Assembly: GCA_001600095.1 (NCBI GenBank)
Contig: BCIX01000001.1
Location: forward strand, 1,674,001 to 1,738,000
DNA: 64,000 nucleotides
Reading direction: 5' to 3'
From: Bullera alba
Lineage: Eukaryota > Basidiomycota > Tremellomycetes > Tremellales > Bulleraceae
Shown one piece after another: positions 54,745 to 64,000 of this stretch (position 1 is the stretch's first letter; each line of letters starts with the position of its first letter). The notes beneath the pieces were generated by a model, which was given only the letters and a program-made list of their open reading frames with translations, was not told where the DNA came from and searched no databases. The position numbers and the translations under genes are program-made.

Positions 54745-54981
54745 GTTGGTAGTGTGAGGAGGATGGTTGCGGGATAGTTCGAAGATTCTGTCTGTACTAT
54801 GAGATTGTGGGCTTTTAGACTGTTCTGACCCCGGCGGGAGCTTGTTCAGACGGTCAGAAGGAGCATGAAAGGGTGGATGTCAGCCTCGCCTCGTACGCCT
54901 ACCCTTGTAAAGCTCCTCGTCTGAAAGGAAGATCTTTCCGCGTCTCGTTTCAGCAAACTCAGCAGCAAGCTAATGCATCGT

Positions 54982-56922
54982 CTACGTCAGCTGCAAATCC
55001 TTTATACTCTGCGTTGGCTCAGAGTCCAGCTCTGCCTCCCTCTCGACTTCTGCTGGCTCGACATTCTTGATCCAAGCTCCGATAGCTCCACTATCGCCGT
55101 CTATCAGCTTATCCCCAAGTAAAGACAAGAAAAGAAGCAGCCGAAGCTGTACTCACAGGAAGCCCTCATGACGTAGGAAACATGCCCGCATGGTACCCTT
55201 ACTCCAGAACCGAATGGCGTACGATAAAGTGGAGATGGTGGCGGCATGGCCTCGGATGAAGCAACCTCCGAAGAAGACTCGATCTAGGCCATATTTGGCT
55301 GCGTTCATATATCTGCGCAAAAGATCAGCCGAGTCAGGTGAGAGTGACTTGGGGATGTATACTCACGCAACATGGCCGATGTTATTACTGATTGCGTAGA
55401 GCAGACTTCTAGCAATATCCTCCTGCTTGAAACTCTTCTTCCTCTCCTCTGGACTGACACCTTTTCTGAATACCTTGCCGAAAGAAGAGGCGATGGTGGA
55501 TGATTTGAGTCCGATTTTGGAATAGTCTGACCCGTAGATGTCACCGACTAGCATGTCGACGGCGCTGTTGTCGCCAGATTCAGACAGCAGAAGCATTTCT
55601 GAGGAATCAAGCATAAGTTCTAGGTCTGTTATCTTCGAGAGCCACAGCACCCACCGTCAAAGCTCCTCGCGTCCGTGAGCAGACTCAACAGACCCCACAA
55701 GGTTCCACCTCCCAAACTCGTTCCGGACACTCGCTCAAACTTCCCATCTTCGTCCACTTTGACTATACTGACGCCACTACCGATGTTGACGAGCAAACAG
55801 GGAAAGTTTGGCGTCTCCCCTCCGTCATCGGGCTGTGGTGCGAAAGTGACCTGATATGCTGGCGGGGTCGGGCTCGGTCGCGGAAGTTCGTCTGCTGGGA
55901 TAGTCCGTTGAGGCAGATGTAGTTGCTGATTCGGGTTACTGGGTAATGCCTCGGCGACAGAGTTTGAGCTGTGGCTGTGATCTAGATCCCGATGCGACAC
56001 TTTGTATACCAGTTCCTCCGAGAACCAGAATACCTCTTGTGGTACTCTGCTCACAAAGCCCAGGCCTAAAATCAAACACTCCATCTCCTCCTCCCGCCTC
56101 ACTTCCACTCCCAAGTCCGTCCGCAAGCGGTCATAGTACATGTGTGCTCCACCGCCAGTAGCCATGACCTTGACGTTGGTCTTCATCGTCTCGAGGGACA
56201 CTCTATTGGCGGCCGCAGAGGTCGATATGAGATCCTGGAGGAAAGTGATCAAGTCGTCAATGTTAGCCGTTTCGAACCGGGCGAAGTTGAGCAAACCGCC
56301 AGGTAGTGGTGCAGGCAGGGATGACCGTCTGAATCGTGGATGTGATCTGATTCCAGAGGATGCTGTCCGCGGGACGGGGACAGATACCTCTTTGGTTAGC
56401 ACGCCAGGCGTCAAGGCCCCGTTGACCGTCGGCCGTCTACATTCTGGAGGAGAGGGGTCGAAGGGCGCGTGTGAGTGGGAATTGAGAGAGGGTGATTCTG
56501 GCGAGTCATCCGAACAGGAAGATGAAGATGCCGAGGGGGGTAGTTGAGTGGACTGAAGTGGGGGCAAGAAGGGGGACGAGGGGTTGGTTGCGGGTGGTGT
56601 AGTAGGTATGGGCTCGGAGGAGCGCGTGAAGTAGATGACTTTGGCTAGTGATCCTCCAATCTAAAGCATCGTCAGAACCCATGCCATAGCTGGCTCATTT
56701 TTGGCCCCTGTACTCACGTCTATCGCGATGTGCGAGACGGGCTCGATGTAATGAGGCAAGTAGATACCCCTAGAATCCCGAGTCTGGGGTACACCTCGTC
56801 AGCCACAGGCAACACAACTCAGAACCTCAATAGCTCACCGCCGGAGACTCCTCTTGCACGATCTGAGCACCCGTCGTGTCCACTACGATCCGCCTCGCCT
56901 GGGGAATCGAGATGTCGGGCAT
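54982..56922 (-). CDS. CAB1: Pantothenate kinase (type II, eukaryotic)
   Basis: First enzyme of coenzyme A synthesis: ATP-dependent phosphorylation of pantothenate. About 560 residues in seven exons, start MPDISIPQARRIVVDTTG. Motifs: VSHIAIDIGGSLAKVIYF (phosphate loop), FARFETANIDDLITFLQDL, VKVMATGGGAHMYYDRLR, ECLILGLGFV, PCLLVNIGSGVSIVKVDE, FERVSGTSLGGGTLWGLLSLL, VGDIYGSDYSKIGL, SLLYAISNNIGHVA, and YGLDRVFFGGCFIRGHAAT with IRFWSKGTMRACFLRHEGFLGAIGAW. Yeast Cab1 is about 370 residues; the extra length comes from two disordered inserts, a roughly 100-residue Ser/Pro-rich one right after the phosphate loop and a roughly 60-residue one before NIGSGVS. Both are continuous with the frame. The neighbouring PDH E2 gene encodes a major CoA-using enzyme. 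Confidence 0.92.
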
Positions 56923-57635
56923 ACTAGAGTGTGATGACCAATATCGTTGCTGGCTCCAGGATGACACCCCAGCCGGTGACTCGTTTCTGTGTTCTCAAAT
57001 CAAGCGCCGAGTTGCGACTGTTTTTGAGTACACTTCTACTATCCAAAGGGTATGATGACGGCCGTATGAGCTCGCCAGCTCGTCTATGTGGCTGATGAGA
57101 TCCGAGTTCTGCTGCCCAAATCCGGCAGCCCAAGACGGGACCCGTTGTCGCGACGGGTATTGGCGAGCGGCCCCTTCGTAAGTCCCTCGAGGGCGCTGAA
57201 GTGTCCGTGCTCGTGTAGCTCCGACCAGGATGTCACCAAGAGAGAATTGAGCAGGTAGCTGGTTGAGAGAGATGAAGGAAGGATCAACAACATTGACTTT
57301 TTGGGGGGGGTGCTTGTATGCGTAAGGAAATCCCGGTTGACCATTTTCATCTTGCCGGTACTCCGCGTGCTGGTAACGACGACGGATGCCGGGATTGCTT
57401 CGTCAGTCGTCTACAGCACAACATTCGACTGCAACTGCTAGAGATGTTGGTCATGAGGTATGCATCTCCCAGAAGTAGAATCCGTATCAAGAAGGAGATG
57501 AGGGCTCTTCTACAACCCGCCTCTAGTCCTTACCCTCGCCCAGCCAGCAAAGTCTATATCCTCGACAAGCTTGGGTTTTGTCGCTCAGCCATGTGCGCTC
57601 GGCACCGCATCACTCTTCACAGTCTCATTACACGC
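56923..57635. other. Intergenic region
   Basis: 713 bp between the pantothenate kinase start and the PDH E2 end, same strand. It has a run of T followed by a run of eight or more G near 57300. No exon recognised. Confidence 0.5.
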
Positions 57636-59576
57636 TTATAGCATGAAGGTGAGTGGCTGCTCGAGGTACTCCTTGAAAGCCTTCAACCACCTAGCGCCAA
57701 CGGCACCGTCAACAGTTCGGTGGTCGCTCGACAAAGTGGCCTTCATGACCTGAACGGCCTTGAAGCCCTTGGGGTCCTCTGGTGCCAGCTCGAGCTTGGT
57801 GCTGGTAGCACCGATAGCCAAGATACACGACTGAGGGGGGTTGATGATAGCCGTGAAGTTGTCGACACCGAACATGCCCAAGTTGGAGATGGTGAATGTA
57901 CCGCCTTGGTACTCCTCTGGCTTGAGCTTGCCCTCTCTGGCCTTTCCAGCGAGCTGCTTGGTCTCGGCAGAGATCGAGGCGAGACCCTTGGAACCGACGT
58001 TCTTGATGATAGGCGTGATCAGACCAGTTGGCGTGGCAACGGCAACGCAAATATCGGCCTGCTTGTACCTAGACACGAAGTCAATTCGGCCCCGACAAAC
58101 GCGATCCGTCTTACCACTCACTGTCTGATTGTGTCACCGAGCCAAGCGGAGTTGGCCTCTGGCACCTCGGCCAAAGCAAGAGCGGAAGCCTTTACGACTG
58201 GAGCAAGAGGTCAGACTTCTCCTCACCGGTGTCGCTGTTGTCACTCACTGAAGTCGTTGACAGAGAGCTTGGTTTTGCCCTCACCAGCCTTGTTGAACAT
58301 CTCTCGGAGCTTCATGACTCGGTCTGAAGGAACGGATCAGCCCCTGTTTCAGGTTACGAAACCCCTCCCCCGCATGAACTCACCCATGTTGACCTCAACA
58401 GTAAGGTAGTAGTGAGGCAGCGTTTGCTTGCTCTCGGTGAGCCTCTTGCCAATGGTCTTCCTCATGTTGCTGACTGGGATGTCCTCGTACTCTGCTGGGG
58501 CGACGGGTGCTGGCTGTCCTGGAGTGGTGCTCTTGCCGGAAGTTGGGGTCGTGGCGGCAGACGAAGACGAACCACCCTTGAACTTCTCGACGTCCTCCTA
58601 CAAGTACAAGCGAGACCAGTCAATGGACAGTCTATTGACATCGGAAATCCGGCATGCTACCTACCTTGACGATTCGTCCCTCTGGTCCGGATCCCTTGAT
58701 CTGTCCCAATGGGATACCTCGTTCCAGAGCGATCTTCCTGGCTAGAGGACTAGCGAAGAACTTGGGCTTGTCACCCTGACCTGGCTTCTGAGGAGCCTCT
58801 GGCTGAGATGTTCCACCTCCGCTTCCGTATTTCTGCTCTCCGGGCGTCTGCAGGGCGGGTGTGGTGCCGGGCGAGGTCTGCTTGTCCGACTCCTTCTCGC
58901 CGTCCTTCTTCGCCGCAGAGTCATTTTCTGGCTTGTCGTCCTTCTTTGGCTGCGAGGCAGGTTCAGACGATCCTGAGGAAGAGCTCTCGGAATTCTCGTT
59001 GGCCATGGCGTCGGCCTTGGAGAAATCGTCGCCCTCTTCACCAACGATAGCGATCGGCTGACCGACTGGAATGCTCTTGGCGCCATCTTGCGACTATGAG
59101 TTCGATGGATCAGCTTCAAGCCCTGCGTGATGCACCTGCTCGGAACATACCATAATTTTCACCAAAACACCATCATCCTGAGCCTCGACATCGATCGTGG
59201 CCTTGTCAGTCTCGATCTCAACGAGAACATCTCCAGCAGCGAACGAGTCTCCCTCCTTGAGTTTCCAGCTGGCGATACCACCCTCCGTCATCGTGGGGGA
59301 CATGGCGGGCATCGAGAATTTCGACAAAGCCTGGGCCGGGGCGGACGTTCGGAGGGCTAATCGTGGAATCGTAAAAGAGCCAGTGATGATGATAGATCAT
59401 TTCCAGAGGTGGGGAACAAAGCAACGAGGTTGGAGCGATGGTGAAGAAGAATTGACGATCCGTTAACGCTGCGCCAAACTTTTGAGAACATGAGCAAACT
59501 CACCTCTTTGGCTGAGAACCTGTTGACGCAGGCCCTGGCTAGCCTGTCGCTTGGCGACCTGAGCAAAGGACATCAT
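57636..59576 (-). CDS. LAT1: Pyruvate dehydrogenase E2, dihydrolipoamide acetyltransferase
   Basis: Core subunit of the mitochondrial pyruvate dehydrogenase complex; moves the acetyl group from lipoamide to CoA. About 485 residues in eight or so exons. The first exon ([19 protein letters not shown]) plus [11 protein letters not shown] makes a mitochondrial presequence. Lipoyl domain: [18 protein letters not shown] with the lipoylated Lys in [15 protein letters not shown] Ser/Lys/Pro-rich linker precedes the E1/E3-binding domain [37 protein letters not shown]. The catalytic domain starts [18 protein letters not shown], continues [35 protein letters not shown] and ends with the active-site [16 protein letters not shown] (HxxxDG) and EQPLTFML. 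Its start is 351 bp from the divergent CSL4 start, so the two share a promoter region. Confidence 0.95.
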
Positions 59577-59927
59577 CGTGATGGATGAAGAGGTGGGAGA
59601 ATGAAGGAAGTGATACCGAAAAGCAGAAGCAGTCGACAATGACAATGACTGTGGATGGTGTTGGTGCTCTGCTCTCTATCGGTTTTGCATGGGGGAGGAA
59701 GCGGAACCCGCACTTCGGAAGCACTCGGTTTGGGACGAATATAGGCACACGGAAAGCACGGCCCCCCGTCAGCGGCAAATCGGCGCAAGCCTAACTTTGG
59801 TGCCTGAATGCATATTTCGGATGTCCTCCATGCCATCGCTGTCGATGCAAGGCGTCCTCAATGCGTCCTGCTCCCTACTATATACAGCACGTCGCCAACG
59901 GTCTCTTCAACTATCGTCATAGCAAGC
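59577..59927. promoter_or_regulatory. Shared promoter region of PDH E2 and CSL4
   Basis: 351 bp between two divergent start codons. An ACTATATACAG motif near 59878 could be a weak TATA element for CSL4. Confidence 0.5.
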
Positions 59928-60846
59928 ATGTCCTCGTCCATCATACTGCCCGGTCAGCCTCTCCCTTCAAATTTCACAGCTCCGCCTTTGCCACAATGCG
60001 GCCCGGGATGCTACGAGTACAACGGAAAGATCTTGGCCAATATCGTTGGAAAGCCTCGGAGAGATGGATCGGTATGCGTCTCCTCAGCTTAACTCTGCGA
60101 CTAGTGATCCCAGCTGACATGCTCTTTCCTCAGATAGTGAGCGTTGTGGGAAAAGAGGAAGCTGGCTCAGTACCTGACATCGGAGCGGTGGTGGGTGAAA
60201 CTCGGCGTGCTTGTGCGATCAGTTGCTAATGAGCTGTCAGGTGATCGGTACAGTGAGACTGTATCACTTATTTATGATGACCCTTACTGACTGTTATCCA
60301 CAGATCACTCGTCTAGCTCCACAACAAGCACATTTGACAATATCAACGGTAAACAATCGACCGGTGCCAGAGTCCAGCGAAGAGTTTGTTGGCGTGGTGA
60401 GAATAGCAGATATCAGGTAAGCAGCTGTCGCTTTTCAATTGCCAGAGTTGATTGAAAGCTAACGCCCCCGTAGACTCACAGAGCGGGACAAAATCAAAAT
60501 CGGAGACTGTTTCAGGCTTGGAGATATAGTCAAAGCAAAGGTGGTGAGTATTGACCAACGGAGTTGCCTTGTTTGGGAAACGGGCTGATCGAGTCACTCA
60601 GCTATCACTTGGTGACGCGAGGAGTTATTACCTGTCAACAGCGGCCAACGAGCTCGGTGTGATATATGCTACTTCAGAGCAGGGTGAGTTGAATGAAGCA
60701 TCACTGTCCATGTCCCTGGGCCGAGAATAGAAACTGATTTGACATACTCAGGTAATCCCCTCTTACCGGTATCTTACCAGGATATGGAAGACTCTGTCAC
60801 CGGTCGGACGGAAAGACGTAAAGTCGCCAAACCAGAGGGTGTATGA
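59928..60846 (+). CDS. CSL4: Exosome complex component Csl4
   Basis: Cap subunit of the RNA exosome, contacting RNA at the entry pore in nucleus and cytoplasm. About 210 residues in eight exons. N-terminal domain: ILPGQPLPSNFTAPPLPQCGPGCYEYNGKILANIVGKP. S1-like RNA-binding domain: SVVGKEEAGSVPDIGAVVIGTITRLAPQQAHLTI, then SSEEFVGVVRIADIRLTERDKIKIGDCFRLGDIVKAKVLSLGD. The zinc-ribbon-like part follows, ARSYYLSTAANELGVIYATS and GNPLLPVSYQDM. It ends ERRKVAKPEGV. The VIGT residues come from a 12-nt micro-exon at 60241-60252. Length and order match fungal and animal Csl4/EXOSC1. Confidence 0.93.
60241..60252 (+). other. 12-nt coding micro-exon
   Basis: GTGATCGGTACA between a CTGTCAG acceptor and a GTGAGA donor. 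It encodes Val-Ile-Gly-Thr at the start of the S1 domain, matching the conserved V-x-G-x-[VI]-T-R of Csl4 proteins; skipping keeps the frame but deletes this strand. Confidence 0.75.
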
Positions 60847-61297
60847 GTGGCCGGAGATCCATATGGCGCCTGATCTCAGGCGTCATGGGCGATCAGAGAT
60901 CCCTCACAGCAACCTCACAGGCACGTCAGCTGCTTGCTTGCGCCGCCCAACATTGGACGAGGGACGGCTTTTTCACATCCTGCATGCTGGAGCCACTGCG
61001 TCGTTACATAGCAGACCGTTCCATCAGGTCCGCCATAGCGCAGTTTGTAGATCACACAATAGAACTCAGCCCGCTGCCGGAAATTGCACATGCACTGGAC
61101 CGAGTGCGCTCAGTGCCAATATCCGGGGTCTCCGGCGCCGAGATCATCACATCGCTTACAGGAGTGACGCACAGGAGTGACGCTGAGTGTGACTGCTGTT
61201 GCACAGAGGAGCACAGAGGTCGTCTCCACGAAGGAGCTTGCTTGTCTCCATCGGATGCACCAGGTCTTTCTACTCTCTTCACAACCACTCGATCAAG
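60847..61297. other. Intergenic promoter region
   Basis: 451 bp upstream of the oxidoreductase. It holds the 13-bp and 10-bp tandem duplications at 61158-61220. No exon recognised. Confidence 0.5.
61158..61220. repeat. 13-bp and 10-bp tandem duplications
   Basis: ACAGGAGTGACGC is present twice head to tail (61158-61170, 61171-61183). Then GCACAGAGG occurs at 61201 and 61211, 10 bp apart. Confidence 0.88.
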
Positions 61298-62643
61298 ATG
61301 GCACCTATCAAAGTCGGAATCATCGGCTACGGTCACTCCACACGAGTCTACCATTTGCCGTACATTGTTCACAACCCGAGTTTTGAGATCTTTGCCTTTT
61401 TGCAGCGCAAGGAGAAACCCTCCGTCAGGGGCAAGGAGGGCACGCACTGCAAGGACGACTTTCCCGATGCGAGATGGTACCGAACCATAGAGGACTTCCT
61501 GGCCGACAAGGAGATCGACCTGGTGCTCGTTCTCACCGGTCATGATAGCCATGCCGAGCTTTCCGAGAAATCTCTACTGGCCGGCAAACACGGTAAGCTT
61601 TAGCTGCGCAGACCATGCACGACCCGTTGTACGTCGGAGCTAACGAATATATCAGTCGTTGTGGAGAAGTGCTTCACCATCACCACCGAGGAAGCCGACA
61701 GGGTACTGGCGGCACGGAAGAAGAGCGGCAAAGTCCTATCCGTCTTCCAGAGTGAGTACAGCGAATCCACATAACGACTTTGCTAACGACCTGTTAGACC
61801 GACGATACGACTCTGACTTCAGGACACTGAAGAAGCTCATTGACAATGGAGCCCTTGGCAAGGTCACCGAGTGCGAGATCCATTTTGACCAGGACAGGGA
61901 TCCAGGACCAGCTACCGATCTGCAGCCGGGAGGCGGAATGTTATTCGGCATTGGCAGTCACACACTTGATCAGGTGAGGCCGTCCGCTGACGCTGCATAG
62001 AAACGAGACTGATGGAGTATAGGCCCTCGTTCTCTTTGGCAACCCTGCGTCGGTCACTGGTTTCTACAGGAGTCTGGCGGGCGGAGACAGCAAGGGCAAA
62101 AGTGATTGCATGTTCACCGTCGTCCTTCAGTACGGAGGCGAGCAGTCGGATCTTGTCGTCACCGTCAAATCTACAAACATCACAAGGAGTGAGTCCCAGG
62201 GAAGCTTTCACGGCTTGGCAGCGCTCCCGCTCCGAAGCTGATCGATCGCCCACTCTACTTCAGTGCAAACACAATTCAAGTACTTTGCGCGAGGCACCGA
62301 CGGCACGTACATCAAATTCGGAGAGGATCAGCAGGCCACACACATCAAACAAGGGATGCAAGTCACCGACCAGGGTTACGGCGAGGAAACCGAGGAGCTC
62401 TGGGGCACGCTCGAGACTGCTTCCAAGAGCGATTTGGCCATCAATGCTCAGGAGGCCAAGGGTATTTGGAAAGGCAAGGTCAAGAGCGAGAAGGGAGACT
62501 ACTCTGATTACTACGAGGACGTGGCCCGAGCCATTCGAGGGGAAGTCAAGGTTGTGGTAGACCCGCAGGTGTCACGAGACGGGATCAGGGTGATTGAACT
62601 GGCTAGGCAGAGCGCAGATGAGGGACGTACTCTACAGTTCTAA
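61298..62643 (+). CDS. Gfo/Idh/MocA-family NAD(P)-dependent oxidoreductase
   Basis: About 370 residues in five exons, start MAPIKVGIIGYGHSTRVYH, the N-terminal Rossmann GxGxxx motif. DLVLVLTGHDSHAELSEKSL and the conserved sugar-dehydrogenase strand VVVEKCFTITTEEADRVL follow; most family members have EKP at this position, here EKC. The C-terminal domain has NRRYDSDFRTLKKLIDNGALGKV (the R-x-D region), GPATDLQPGGGMLFGIGSHTLDQ with the catalytic-site GxxxDxG/H pattern, and ends EGRTLQF. Fungal relatives (GAL80-like, D-xylose or dihydrodiol dehydrogenase-like) act on sugars or their derivatives, or serve as regulators. No targeting signal; likely cytosolic. Substrate unknown. Confidence 0.9.
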
Positions 62644-63049
62644 GTTGGCTTGATGCCAAGCCAAGGAGATCTGAGATATGCAGCGCCATCAATGCAATCA
62701 AAGGAGGATGATGTGCGGATACGAATAGGACTTGTGACCGACTTGCTCCCGAATTCGTACTCCCGAGATCCGTGCCTGCTTTTACTGGGGAGAAGAGGAG
62801 TAGAGAGGAGAGCGTCAGGTGTTTCACAGTGAATCGACTCAACGTGTTCTGATCCGCTGCAGCTGATCATTTGATCACTTGTTCGCTTCCCAGCAGTACC
62901 CGTCAAGCGTTACCATCAATGGTGTTGCAGGACACTCACCATCATTCCCGCTCGGCGAATACACGTTATAAGCTGACCACTTCCACAATGCTGACTCTTT
63001 TCCTCACCATTCTCCCACTCTCTTGATCCCATACTTCCCTCTTTCCACA
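62644..63049. other. Intergenic spacer
   Basis: 406 bp between two plus-strand genes. A purine-rich stretch near 62790 has AGAGGAG repeated 10 bp apart. The end is C/T-rich, a typical leader for the next gene. No exon seen. Confidence 0.45.
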
Positions 63050-64000
63050 ATGTCCGTGCGAAATCTCCTCCTCATCGCCTCGTGCTCGACCACCTTGACC
63101 CTCGCTTTCTCCCCAGCGCTTGCCGACGAAGGTCTGGTATGTGACGGCCGCAACTTTGACCTACTCAACCCAGACTTCTACAACGAACCGCTCGGCTTCA
63201 ACAAGATCGACGACGTTGGTGACGAGGTCCAGTACAGTGATGACCTCGGCAAGGCGTATGCTCAAGCCATGGTGAACGAGTCTATGCCCTTTGACTTCGA
63301 CTGTGGTCTGCCAGAATGCTACGAGGATGCTTTCCTTCCTGAGTCTACGGTGCTACCGGTAGACGAGCCCATCGTCGTCGAGGAACCCGAGACTGTGAGT
63401 GATGGTCAAGCTCTCTTCCTTCCGAGCCCTACTGCGTGAACCTGCGCTGACCTCTCCTTGATCTAGTCCCCGACTCCACCAGAGAACCCACCACCCTCAA
63501 CACCTTCCACTCCAGCCTCCTCGCCAGAGGTCTCTAGTGTCTCCAGCAGCGACCTACCCCACCCTTCCACCGACGTCACTCCAGTTGTTGACAACAAAGG
63601 CGACGAGGGTGATTGCGGCGACGACAAAGGCGACAAGCACAGCTACAAGCGGGACACACAAGGTCTTAGCAAGCACACCTCCGTCAAGCGACTATGGTCG
63701 AGGTCCACCGATATCGAGCAACGAACCATCCCCCACTCCACCTTCGCCGGCGTCTTCGTGCCCTTTGAGCGCAGTAACCAGTCCTTGACCGAGCGTAACC
63801 GAGTCGGCAACTTCAACGACGACCTCGAAGGTGTTATTCCACGATGGAAGCGAGGTACCGTCCTCAAGTTCTCTGTTCGAGTTTGCCAATGCCCCAAAGG
63901 CCGAGGAAGCGACTTGGTGGTAGCCATGAACAGAGCGGTCGGTACTTGGGCACAGGTCAACTCGGTGATCAGAGTGTCCAAAGGCGGACGACAGTACTAC
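63050..64000 (+). CDS. Secreted protein, partial; resembles fungal secreted zinc-metalloprotease N-terminus
   Basis: Starts MSVRNLLLIASCSTTLTLAF with a clear signal peptide, cleavage likely after SPALA. An acidic segment (DEGLVCDGRNFDLLNPDF..., PFDFDCGLPECYEDAF) is followed by one intron (63395-63466) and a Pro/Ser/Thr-rich linker (PENPPPSTPSTPASSP). The last visible part, GVIPRWKRGTVLKFSVRVCQ then ALVVAM-like helix and GTWAQVNSVIRVS, has the rhythm of the N-terminal strand and first helix of astacin/matrixin-type fungal proteases (W..G..L.Y.V......A..A...A...W). The zinc site (HExxH) would lie beyond the window, so enzymatic function is inference. The frame is open to the window end. Confidence 0.65.

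Noticed and set aside
1..64000. CACGTG sites as an enriched regulatory element
   Set aside because: The count seen by eye is about what is expected by chance in 64 kb; only the palindrome at 3834 and the tandem pair at 1711 were kept.
1..64000. Mobile elements or CRISPR arrays
   Set aside because: No transposase, reverse transcriptase, long terminal or inverted repeats of element size were recognised. The 10-bp tandem repeats are far too short and lack unique spacers.

Overview
The window is nuclear DNA of an intron-dense fungus. Almost every gene is broken into short exons by introns of about 45-70 bases with GTGAGT/GTAAGT-like donors, CTGAC/CTAAC-like branch sites and YAG acceptors. Gene content (F-actin capping protein beta, DSC/Tul1-type RING ligase, a DUF6534-like seven-helix protein, Zn2Cys6 regulators, GH128 glucanase) and intron style point to a basidiomycete, most likely a tremellomycete yeast; this placement is inference. 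I modelled 28 protein genes (two cut by the window edges) by joining exons by eye, so exact splice sites carry some error. I saw no rRNA, convincing tRNA, intact transposon or CRISPR array.

Layout. 0-6.4 kb: an edge-truncated gene, a small Gly/Pro-rich protein, capping protein beta, and a 14-helix-type drug exporter. 7.7-16.3 kb: a Zn2Cys6 regulator with an unusually long zinc-cluster loop, an Aro8-like aminotransferase, and a membrane-anchored HSL-family hydrolase. 16.5-24.1 kb: a TB2/DP1-like membrane protein, an F-box-like protein, and a large single-pass membrane protein. 24.4-32.6 kb: the Tul1/Dsc1 E3 ligase, an unknown multi-pass protein, a GH128 glucanase and a four-helix membrane protein. 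33.3-35.8 kb: a small secreted Cys protein and the DUF6534-like protein. 38.5-52.7 kb: six consecutive plus-strand genes (Dal5-like permease, Zn2Cys6 regulator, SDR, branched-chain aminotransferase, GabT-like class III aminotransferase, monocarboxylate-type transporter) that could form a nitrogen/keto-acid catabolic cluster. 52.7-64 kb: GNAT acetyltransferase, an unknown gene, pantothenate kinase, PDH E2, exosome Csl4, a Gfo/Idh/MocA oxidoreductase and the start of a secreted protein resembling fungal metalloproteases.

The most unusual signal is not in the genes. The intergenic DNA, especially long promoters at 0.7-1.3, 6.7-7.5, 31-33, 36-38.4 and 44.2-44.6 kb, is peppered with short tandem duplications whose period is almost always exactly 10 bp. 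The duplicated decamers are unrelated to each other, so they look like the trace of a mutational or structural process with helical-turn spacing rather than copies of one binding site. Other points of note: two GC-AG introns, coding micro-exons of 11 and 12 nt, a start codon that appears to be split by an intron, and a pantothenate kinase with large Ser/Pro-rich insertions.
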